A stretch of DNA of 5,394 nucleotides, taken from Candidatus Peribacteraceae bacterium (lineage in GTDB: Bacteria > Patescibacteriota > Gracilibacteria > Peribacterales > Peribacteraceae). Shown here piece by piece: positions 1-5,374 of this stretch. The notes under the pieces are model-generated. The model made no database searches. It saw only the letters and a list, made by a program, of their open reading frames with translations, and was not told the origin of the DNA. The stretch's first letter is position 1. Each line of letters begins with the position of its first letter. Location of the stretch: NCBI GenBank assembly GCA_028717505.1, contig JAQUNQ010000074.1, positions 1-5,394 of the forward strand, in the 5' to 3' direction. A program made the position numbers and the translations under genes.

Positions 1-2
1 CG

Positions 3-686
3 TATGCCCTCTCGGAACCGGCAGATCATCTCACGGAGCGCTCTGCGGCATCCCTCATGGCCGCCAGTCGGCGCCAGGGCGCGGCACCGCCCGTGGTGAA
101 GAATGTGGAGAAGAACTCGCCGCCCTCCGTCGTGCGCGCGGCGCAGCGAACACTCCGCTTCTTCGGCTTCTACAAGGGGCGGACGAGCGGGGAGTACGAC
201 GACAATCTTTACGCAGCCATCCTCATGTTCCAGCAGAAGAAGGGTCTCGTCGGGACGGAAAAAGATCCAGGTGCCGGCCGCATCGGACCGCTCACGCGCG
301 GCAAGATGCGTGACGCATGGGACCGGCGGCTCGTCACCGCGATCGCGAATCGCCTCCTCACGCTCCGTCGCGTGGAGGTCGTGCTCGATGAGCGCGGGAA
401 GAACGTCGATCGCTTCCTTGAGGAGGGGGACAGCGGCGACCAAGTTGCTCTCCTGCAGCGCCTCCTCGCGGACCGCGGCTTCTTCCCGGAGGAGAAGATC
501 AACGGCAACTTCGGCGAGCTCACCAAGGCGGCGGTCCTCGCCTACCAGCTCAAGGAGGAGCTCATCAAGGATGCGGGGGATGCAGGGGCAGGGACCGTCG
601 GTCCGCAGACGCTCATGAGTCTCCGCTCCGAGCAGCGGCGCGCGCTCTACCTCCTCGTCCGGAAGGATGGGTGGAGGGTTCTCTGA
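3..686 (+). CDS. Peptidoglycan-binding protein with two PG_binding_1-like domains (5' end outside the window)
   Basis: The product probably attaches to peptidoglycan through two copies of the three-helix PG_binding_1 fold. Counting from the in-frame ATG at 57, the first copy covers about residues 24-84 (pattern VRAAQRTLRFFGFYKG, then AAILMFQQKKGL, then GRIGPLTR). The second covers about 122-190 (GDSGDQVALLQRLLADRGFF, then INGNFGELTKAAVLAYQ, then GTVGPQTL). Both keep the family order of a helix with LQ, a G-F turn, a G-x-F/Y-G/D stretch, an A-V/I-x-x-FQ/YQ helix and a final G-x-x-G-P-x-T motif. A charged helical linker of about 37 residues joins them. The reading frame has no stop between position 3 and the ATG at 57, and no ribosome binding site precedes that ATG, so the gene very likely begins upstream and this is the C-terminal part of a larger protein. 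The missing part could be a secretion signal or a catalytic wall-hydrolase domain. No catalytic residues are visible here. The domain assignment is solid; the overall role is unknown. Confidence 0.88.
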   Translation, partial: YALSEPADHLTERSAASLMAASRRQGAAPPVVKNVEKNSPPSVVRAAQRTLRFFGFYKGRTSGEYDDNLYAAILMFQQKKGLVGTEKDPGAGRIGPLTRGKMRDAWDRRLVTAIANRLLTLRRVEVVLDERGKNVDRFLEEGDSGDQVALLQRLLADRGFFPEEKINGNFGELTKAAVLAYQLKEELIKDAGDAGAGTVGPQTLMSLRSEQRRALYLLVRKDGWRVL

Positions 687-687
687 T

Positions 688-732
688 TCGTGAGAGACAA
701 ACCTGCGGTTTTTCTCTCACGAGCTCTCTTTT
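688..732 (+). terminator. Hairpin just after the PG-binding gene, probable terminator
   Basis: An inverted repeat begins two bases after the stop codon at 684-686. Positions 688-703 pair with 707-722 across a TGC loop, giving 15 pairs and one C-T mismatch (698/712). It is followed by a pyrimidine-rich stretch with TTTT at 729-732. Position and stability fit an intrinsic terminator or 3'-end-protecting stem for the upstream gene. The U-tract is weak and starts seven bases after the stem, so termination is inferred. Confidence 0.6.
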
Positions 733-743
733 CCCTTGAGCGG

Positions 744-788
744 TGTCGCTCCAGCCCCGCATGCGCGGGGCTTCGCGATGGTTTTTTT
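744..788 (+). terminator. Rho-independent terminator with T7 tract
   Basis: A GC-rich core stem AGCCCCGC (753-760) pairs with GCGGGGCT (765-772) around an ATGC loop. The stem continues after a small internal loop with TCGC (746-749) pairing GCGA (775-778), plus two possible wobble pairs outside it. Seven consecutive T residues follow at 782-788. This is the best terminator in the window. It probably backs up the hairpin at 688-722 and insulates the RlpA-like gene from upstream transcription. Confidence 0.7.
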
Positions 789-856
789 GGAATGATCGGG
801 GATCCACGAGAGAGTCAATTGCACTTTGGGCATGACCTCGGCAAGATGCCTCCGCT

Positions 857-1912
857 ATGCGCCGGCTCGCGATTATTTTTGTCGTGCTGATGCTTCTCCC
901 CCCCGCTGCTCTTGCGGAGGGGAACATCACGCGTCGGGATGGTTTTCTGCTGATCTGGGAGGGTATCCGCAGGGCGACAGGAGAGACGCGCGAGACCCCC
1001 TTCGCCGATGTTCCCGAGGGGGCGAGTGGCTTTAGTGAAATCACCTACGCGAAGGCGCGCGGCATCCTCGATGACGAGGAACTCTTTCGTCCCGATGATC
1101 CGCTCAACGAGGCCGATGCTCTCCTCTGGCTGCTGCGCACGCGGAATGTCGATGATCCGGATCTGCTGGTTCGTGAGCAGCTCGGCTCCCTCCTCGCGCG
1201 GTACCCCATTTTTGATGCCATAGCATCTTTGGAGGAACCGCTCGGGACGCAGGAGCAACTCCTCGCCCTCGCGCAGGCGCTGGATACGCGCCTTGCGGAA
1301 GAGGTCCACGAGGTGAGCCTGTACTCGGAGAAATTCCACGGGAAGGGGACGGCCTTCGGCGAGACGTTCGACATGAACGCGCTCACTGCCGCACATCGCA
1401 CCTTCCCGGCGAACACGCTCGTGAAGGTGACGAACGTGGAGAACGGAAAGAGTGTCATTGTCCGCATCAACGACCGCGGGCCGTTTGTGGAGGGGCGCGA
1501 CATGGATCTGAGCCTCGGGGCCTTCACGCTCATCGCGCCGCGGGGCCAGGGCGTCGCGCATGCGACGTTCCAGCGTCTCGGCGATGCATCGCTCGTCGAT
1601 TCCTGCACCGGTGCTCCCCGTGTGTACCAGAAGCGCATCACCCGCAATGTGCGCTTCCACCGAGGTCTCCCGCAGACATGGTTGATGGGCGAGACGCTCA
1701 CGCTCTCTGCAAACCGCGCGTTCGTCGTGCGCAGTATCACCTATCCCGATGGTTCCGTGGAGCGCCTACAGGATTGGGTTCTCCCGGAGGAACTTTTCTC
1801 CTTCACCCCCTCGGTGGCGGGCACGTACCGCTTCCTGTTGGGGACAGTCGAGGGGCGTGTGCGGGAGATGCGTATGCAAGTTTGGCAGTGTTCTGGAGGG
1901 GGAGAGGGATGA
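857..1912 (+). CDS. Secreted RlpA-like protein with SLH-like segment and double-psi beta-barrel
   Basis: RlpA-family proteins bind peptidoglycan, and some are lytic transglycosylases that cleave denuded glycan strands, often at the septum. The 351-residue product starts with a signal peptide (two Arg, hydrophobic residues 4-14, probable cleavage after ALA at 18-20). Residues about 24-97 resemble S-layer homology sequence (PFADVP at 48-53, YAKARGIL at 64-71, FRPDDPLNEADAL at 77-89). Residues about 150-245 form the RlpA double-psi beta-barrel (SLYSEKFHGKGTAFGETFDM, then NALTAAHRTFP, then VRINDRGPF and GRDMDLS). His180 and Asp206 sit at the spacing of the conserved active-site pair of RlpA enzymes, so activity is plausible. 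Residues about 250-346 look like a beta-rich domain. The only two cysteines, 250 and 345, flank it and could form a disulfide. There is no lipobox, so it is not an obvious lipoprotein. The start is the only in-frame ATG between the upstream stop at 833 and the signal peptide. No Shine-Dalgarno sequence precedes it. The RlpA assignment is secure; the SLH call is moderate. Confidence 0.93.
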   Translation: MRRLAIIFVVLMLLPPAALAEGNITRRDGFLLIWEGIRRATGETRETPFADVPEGASGFSEITYAKARGILDDEELFRPDDPLNEADALLWLLRTRNVDDPDLLVREQLGSLLARYPIFDAIASLEEPLGTQEQLLALAQALDTRLAEEVHEVSLYSEKFHGKGTAFGETFDMNALTAAHRTFPANTLVKVTNVENGKSVIVRINDRGPFVEGRDMDLSLGAFTLIAPRGQGVAHATFQRLGDASLVDSCTGAPRVYQKRITRNVRFHRGLPQTWLMGETLTLSANRAFVVRSITYPDGSVERLQDWVLPEELFSFTPSVAGTYRFLLGTVEGRVREMRMQVWQCSGGGEG

Positions 1913-1944
1913 AAAGTATCTACGAAATAATTATTGTAGTTTGA
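1909..1944 (+). other. Possible 11-codon ORF overlapping the end of the RlpA-like gene
   Basis: The stop codon of the RlpA-like gene (TGA 1910-1912) overlaps an ATG at 1909. That ATG opens a short frame encoding MKSIYEIIIVV, ending in TGA at 1942-1944. GGAGG at 1895-1899 lies nine bases upstream, the best-placed Shine-Dalgarno-like sequence in the window. The peptide is hydrophobic with one basic residue near its start. It could be a translationally coupled leader peptide, or chance: the purine-rich stretch also encodes the Gly/Glu-rich tail of the upstream protein. No recognisable family. Confidence 0.2.
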
Positions 1945-1977
1945 CAATAATGGAGCAGAGCGCCATTCGTCTTGATC

Positions 1978-1986
1978 TGCTACAAT
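1978..1986 (+). promoter_or_regulatory. Extended -10 promoter (TGCTACAAT) for the ATPase gene
   Basis: TGC followed by TACAAT matches the bacterial extended -10 pattern TGnTATAAT with one difference in the hexamer. It lies in an AT-richer gap and would start transcription near 1992-1994, about 30 bases before the GTG start of the ATPase gene. No good -35 element sits 16-18 bases upstream, which extended -10 promoters can tolerate. A consensus-like TTGACA at 1941-1946 is 34 bases from this hexamer, too far to be its partner. TTGACA partly overlaps a 7-bp inverted repeat (ATTATTG 1930-1936, CAATAAT 1945-1951), which might be a regulator site. Confidence 0.5.
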
Positions 1987-2021
1987 AGAAGGAATCCCTG
2001 TATATTCATTCATAGACACCT

Positions 2022-4622
2022 GTGTTTCTCTTCCTTGACCGGTTCTTCTGGCCCCTCATCTGGATCGCCGTTGCCGTGACGGGGACGCTCATGAGCGAAA
2101 CATTCTGGAGTGATCTCTGGAATTGGTGGGCGGGCGATCCGCTCCTGAATACGGGGCTCATTGTTGCAGCTTATCTTCTTTGGAAAGTCTACACCTGGTT
2201 CAGCCGCTTGCTCTTTGCGGTGTGGAGGTCGAAGAACCTCATGCACATGAAGATCCTCCTGCCGCGCTCTGACACAAAAGTGGATCAGGAGAAGCGCACG
2301 GAAAAGGACTTCAAGGAGAAGGTGGCCGTCATGGAGCAGCTCTACCGTGCGCTCTGGGAGGTGCAGAGCCTCACGTTCTGGCAGGAGATCCACCTCTGGA
2401 TCTTTCGCTATGTGCCAATCAGCTTCGAGATGTACGTGGTGAAGGGGCAGTTGCAGTTCTACCTCGTCACGCATCCGCGTCTCGCCTCCATCGTGGAGAA
2501 GCAGATTACGGCCTTCTACCCGGATGCCGAAGTGACAATCGTACCAACTCCTCCCATCTGTCCGAAGGGGCAGAAGCTCGTGGGGTACAACCTGCTCTTC
2601 GGCAAGCCGTATATGTATCCGCTCCGCTTCTACGAGCACATGCAGGACGATCCGCTCAACGGACTTGCGAACGTGCTCTCCAAAATGGAGGCGGGGGAGA
2701 CGGCGGGCATCCAGCTCGTCCTCATGCCCACGCCGGAGACACGCTTCGGGAAGAAGACCGAGCGGCTCGCTTCCACGAGATTCAAGGGCAAGAAGGACCA
2801 GTGGTTCTCGCACATTCCGCTCCTCTCCACACTCCTGAGCGTCTTCAGCGATGTCGCGACGGGTCCGTCTGCCGCGCCGGGCGCATCCCATGGCGATGCC
2901 TTCGTTCGCATGATCCAGCCGGAGGAGGAACTCTACAAGCGCATGGGGGAGAAAGCGGGGATGAGCTTCTACTACGCCTCCATCCGGATTTTCTCCGCTG
3001 CGAAAACCTGGAGGAGAGCCCTCGATCTCAGTAACAACTTGCAGGTTGCCTTCAATGCCTTCAAGGACGTCTACGGGAATCTTCTAGATGAGCGTCGTAT
3101 GTTCTTTGACTTCTTCCCGCTCTTCCTGAACGCGCCCATTTTTTCGTGGCTCTGGAAGCATCGCATCAATGGCTTCCTTCACCGGAGGAACATCATGGTG
3201 GAGAAGGAGCTCGCAGGCCTCTATCACTTCCCCGACAGCCGCTACAACAAAGTCCCGATCATCGAGTGGATCACGTACCGCGTGCTGCCGCCTCCGCCGA
3301 ATACGCCGGCTGAGGGCATCCTCATCGGCATCAATCGCCATCGTGCCGTGGAGACGCCCATCCGCTTCCTCCCGGTGGATCGCACCCGTCACCACTACAT
3401 CATCGGAAAATCCGGAACAGGAAAATCCGCGCTCCTCTCGTGGATGAGCCGCCAGGATATCCGGAACGGGGACGGCGTGTGCGTCGTGGATCCGCACGGC
3501 GATCTCATCGAGGATGCGCTGGCTCATACGCCCAAGGAGCGTGCGAAGGAGATCGTCCTCTTCGATCCCGCGGACGGCGAGCGCCCCATGGGTCTCAACC
3601 TCCTCGAGGCGAATACGCCGGAGGAGAAGGACCGCGCCGCCATCGACGCGATGGAGATCTTCCTGAAGCTCTTCGGAAACGAGATCTTCGGTCCGCGCAT
3701 CCAGCACTACTTCCGCAACGGCTGCCTGACGCTCATGGACGACGATGAGGAGGGGGCCACGCTCATCGATGTGCCGCGTCTCTTCGTGGATGACGAATTC
3801 CAGCAGTTCAAGGTCTCGAAGTGCAAGAACCCCGTGGTCCGCAGCTTCTGGGAGCACGAGATCGCGAAGACCGGCGCACGCGAGAAGGAGGAGATGATCC
3901 CGTACTTCTCTGCGAAGTTCGGACCCTTCATCACGAATACGACGATGCGCAACATCATCGGACAGCCGAAGAGCGCCTTCAATATTCGTGAGATCATGGA
4001 CACAGGCAAGGTACTCCTCGTGAATCTCTCCAAGGGAAAGATCGGGGACATCAATGCGCAGCTCCTCGGTCTCATCTTCGTGAACAAGGTGAACATGGCC
4101 GCGCTCAGCCGCGCCGATGTTCCGCGCGAGAAGCGGCGCCGCTTCTACCTGTACGTCGATGAGTTCCAGAATTTCGTGACAGATGCGTTCGCGACGATTC
4201 TCTCCGAAGCGCGCAAGTACGAGCTCGGCCTCATCATGGCGCACCAGTTCATCGGGCAACTCGTGGGCAAGACGGAGGCATACGGCGAATCGAACACGAA
4301 GATGCGCGATGCGGTCTTCGGCAACGTCGGCACGATCTCGAGCTTCAAGATCGGCGCGGAGGACGCCGAGTACATGGCGAAGGAATTTGCGCCGGAACTC
4401 TCGGAGCAGGATGTCATCGGTGTCCCGAACTTCAACTGCTACACGAAGCTCTCCATCAATAACGTGCCCACGCGCCCCTTCAGCATGGCGACGATCTGGG
4501 ACGAGTCGGACAGGAACGAGGAGCTCGGTGCGCTCATCAAGGAGTACAGCCGCATGAAGTATGGGCGAAAGAAGGTCTTCGTCGATCAGGAAATAGAGGA
4601 CCGCATTGGGATTATTCGGTGA
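2022..4622 (+). CDS. Membrane-anchored TraG/VirD4-like (HerA-FtsK superfamily) ATPase
   Basis: This is an 866-residue P-loop ATPase of the conjugative coupling protein class. Members use ATP hydrolysis at the cytoplasmic membrane to deliver DNA or protein to a secretion channel. Two hydrophobic segments (about 8-24 and 41-60) precede a basic stretch, placing the rest in the cytoplasm. Residues about 130-175 (SFEMYVVKGQLQFYLV through AFYPDAEVTIV) match the N-terminal region I associate with the CPR version of this family. The motor follows: Walker A GKSGTGKS at 462-469, DPHGDL at 490-495, the NTTMRNIIGQ stretch, Walker B YLYVDEF at 709-715, and a SEARKYELGLIMAHQF motif at 728-743. All key nucleotide-binding residues are present. 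At 866 residues it exceeds typical VirD4 proteins (about 650), the extra length lying before the motor. GTG at 2022 is chosen because a stop at 2013 precedes it and the next in-frame ATG (2091) would remove the first membrane segment. No clear Shine-Dalgarno site is present. No other secretion or conjugation gene lies in the window, so the substrate is unknown. An upstream promoter and a gap on each side suggest a separate unit. Confidence 0.93.
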   Translation: MFLFLDRFFWPLIWIAVAVTGTLMSETFWSDLWNWWAGDPLLNTGLIVAAYLLWKVYTWFSRLLFAVWRSKNLMHMKILLPRSDTKVDQEKRTEKDFKEKVAVMEQLYRALWEVQSLTFWQEIHLWIFRYVPISFEMYVVKGQLQFYLVTHPRLASIVEKQITAFYPDAEVTIVPTPPICPKGQKLVGYNLLFGKPYMYPLRFYEHMQDDPLNGLANVLSKMEAGETAGIQLVLMPTPETRFGKKTERLASTRFKGKKDQWFSHIPLLSTLLSVFSDVATGPSAAPGASHGDAFVRMIQPEEELYKRMGEKAGMSFYYASIRIFSAAKTWRRALDLSNNLQVAFNAFKDVYGNLLDERRMFFDFFPLFLNAPIFSWLWKHRINGFLHRRNIMVEKELAGLYHFPDSRYNKVPIIEWITYRVLPPPPNTPAEGILIGINRHRAVETPIRFLPVDRTRHHYIIGKSGTGKSALLSWMSRQDIRNGDGVCVVDPHGDLIEDALAHTPKERAKEIVLFDPADGERPMGLNLLEANTPEEKDRAAIDAMEIFLKLFGNEIFGPRIQHYFRNGCLTLMDDDEEGATLIDVPRLFVDDEFQQFKVSKCKNPVVRSFWEHEIAKTGAREKEEMIPYFSAKFGPFITNTTMRNIIGQPKSAFNIREIMDTGKVLLVNLSKGKIGDINAQLLGLIFVNKVNMAALSRADVPREKRRRFYLYVDEFQNFVTDAFATILSEARKYELGLIMAHQFIGQLVGKTEAYGESNTKMRDAVFGNVGTISSFKIGAEDAEYMAKEFAPELSEQDVIGVPNFNCYTKLSINNVPTRPFSMATIWDESDRNEELGALIKEYSRMKYGRKKVFVDQEIEDRIGIIR

Positions 4623-4688
4623 GAGCCCCACAGGAGCAGGTTTCTCTCTTCGTTCTCATTTTGCTTTCCCATCGCTCCGTCCATCCGT

Positions 4689-4694
4689 TACCAT
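4689..4694 (+). promoter_or_regulatory. Possible -10 element (TACCAT) close to the ybaB start
   Basis: TACCAT fits the TANNNT pattern of -10 elements and ends eight bases before the ATG at 4703. Transcription from it would begin at or within a base or two of the start codon, giving a leaderless or nearly leaderless mRNA. That would explain why the C-rich sequence before the ATG has no Shine-Dalgarno site. TTGCTT at 4661-4666 is 22 bases upstream, too far for a standard -35. The call rests on a short, degenerate motif. Confidence 0.3.
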
Positions 4695-4702
4695 TCCCCC
4701 AT

Positions 4703-5014
4703 ATGGTGTCTTTCTCACAAATGCGCGACATGTTCCGCGTGCAGCGGGAGGCGAAGAAGGTGAAGAAGGAGCTGAAGCGGATTCAGGTCGAGGCGGAAGC
4801 GCGTGGCGTGAAGGTCGTGGTGTCCGCGGACATGGAGGTGCTCTCCATCGAGATTGCGCCGGATGTCCCGCGCGAGTCCCTGTCCTCACTCCTCCTCGAT
4901 GCACTGAACCGGGCGCTCGGAAAGGCGCAGATTGTTTCGGCCGAGAAGATGCAGGGCGTGATGGGGGAGATGGGGTTTCCGACGGAGAAGGGGATGAAAG
5001 GGATGGGGGCATAA
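4703..5014 (+). CDS. ybaB: YbaB/EbfC family nucleoid-associated DNA-binding protein
   Basis: YbaB/EbfC proteins are small dimeric DNA-binding proteins that coat or bend the chromosome and influence gene expression. They are often encoded beside dnaX or recR. From ATG 4703 the product is 103 residues, a normal family length. It shows the family layout: a long, highly charged N-terminal helix (about 5-34, FSQMRDMF then QREAKKVKKELKRIQVEAEA), a short beta sheet (about 36-52, VKVVVSADMEVLSIEIAP), and a helical C-terminal half (about 56-90, LLLDALNRALGKAQ then SAEKMQGVMGEMGFP). The SAEKM...MG.MGFP ending is characteristic. The frame also opens at a GTG at 4619 that overlaps the ATPase stop codon. 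That start would add 28 hydrophobic and proline-rich residues with no counterpart in the family, so 4703 is preferred. No Shine-Dalgarno site precedes 4703. Neither dnaX nor recR is in the window. The tail after about residue 93 is short, Gly/Met/Lys-rich and probably disordered. Confidence 0.88.
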   Translation: MVSFSQMRDMFRVQREAKKVKKELKRIQVEAEARGVKVVVSADMEVLSIEIAPDVPRESLSSLLLDALNRALGKAQIVSAEKMQGVMGEMGFPTEKGMKGMGA

Positions 5015-5031
5015 TGTTTTTTCTTGTAGGG

Positions 5032-5074
5032 GACGATTTCAGGCGTGAGCAATGCGCATTGCACCCGCCTCGTC
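5032..5074. repeat. Long dyad with a perfect 14-base palindrome at its centre
   Basis: GCAATGCGCATTGC at 5049-5062 is its own reverse complement. Around it AGGCG (5041-5045) pairs with CGCCT (5066-5070), with a G-C pair (5047/5064) between two mismatches. Further out GACG (5032-5035) pairs with CGTC (5071-5074) after a five-base bulge on the left side. It is preceded by GTAGGG, a lead-in I associate with intergenic hairpin repeats in CPR-type genomes, though I cannot confirm a copy number here. There is no T-tract after it, so it is not a standard terminator. Confidence 0.6.
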
Positions 5075-5198
5075 GAGAGCGACTGAACCCCGAGCGAAGC
5101 GAGAGGGTGAGGAGCGATCATGGTGTTTCCTCCGGATCAATTACTTGGAGAACGCTCGTCCCGATCACAAAGCGTACTGTCAGGAGGGTAAGGGAGGT

Positions 5199-5241
5199 TC
5201 GGAGGGGGAAGGGAACCGGACAAGGTTCCCTCCTCCTCCGA
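5199..5241. repeat. 18-bp hairpin followed by an A-run
   Basis: Positions 5199-5217 pair with 5224-5241 around the loop GGACAA. The stem has 18 pairs with one bulged A (5209) and one G-T wobble (5206/5234). The left arm is purine-rich and the right arm pyrimidine-rich. On the + strand it is followed by a run of A (5243-5248), not T. On the other strand the T-run comes before the stem, so it does not read as an intrinsic terminator in either direction. Confidence 0.65.
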
Positions 5242-5285
5242 TAAAAAAGAGCTTCCCAAGGAGTAGTCCTTCAACGGAACACAGA

Positions 5286-5323
5286 TTGCCCTTTCTTTGC
5301 CAAGCGCGGCAAAGAAAGGGCGA
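5286..5323. repeat. Inverted repeat of the CTTTCTTTG/CAAAGAAAG type
   Basis: GCCCTTTCTTTGCC (5288-5301) is the exact reverse complement of GGCAAAGAAAGGGC (5308-5321), with loop AAGCGC. One wobble and one further pair extend it to 5286-5323. A further GAAAGAAAG at 5322-5330 repeats part of the right arm and could compete for pairing. Similar CTTTCTTTG inverted repeats occur between genes in various bacteria and are probably dispersed repeats. No T-tract follows the stem. Confidence 0.65.
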
Positions 5324-5334
5324 AAGAAAGCGCT

Positions 5335-5374
5335 GCGCCGATGACCCCCTCCGCTATCGCCGCCACATCGGCGC
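5335..5374. repeat. 9-bp inverted repeat near the window edge
   Basis: GCGCCGATG (5335-5343) pairs exactly with CATCGGCGC (5366-5374), leaving a 22-base C-rich loop. A T5 run lies at 5385-5389, ten bases after the stem. The long loop and distant T-run make it a poor intrinsic terminator, but it could be part of one, or one arm pair of a larger element continuing past the window. Confidence 0.4.

Noticed and set aside
819..847. TTGCAC and CAAGAT spaced 17 bases apart before the RlpA-like gene
   Set aside because: The spacing is right, but the -10 hexamer matches the consensus at only three of six positions, so I do not call a promoter.
690..890. 66-codon open frame on the + strand between the first two genes
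   Set aside because: It covers both terminator hairpins, overlaps the signal-peptide start of the next gene, and has no family resemblance.
815..1660. 281-codon open frame on the - strand opposite the RlpA-like gene
   Set aside because: It is complementary to the conserved RlpA barrel and shows no family resemblance.
2010..2891. 293-codon open frame on the - strand opposite the 5' part of the ATPase gene
   Set aside because: It is a charged, low-information shadow of the coding strand with no recognisable motif.
3084..4631. 515-codon open frame on the - strand opposite the ATPase gene
   Set aside because: It is antisense to a gene with clear motifs, its translation is a Glu/Arg/His/Leu-rich shadow with no domain, and such frames are common opposite GC-rich genes.
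4619..4702. 28-residue N-terminal extension of YbaB from GTG 4619
   Set aside because: The added residues are hydrophobic and proline-rich, unlike any YbaB N-terminus, and the family-length start at 4703 fits better.
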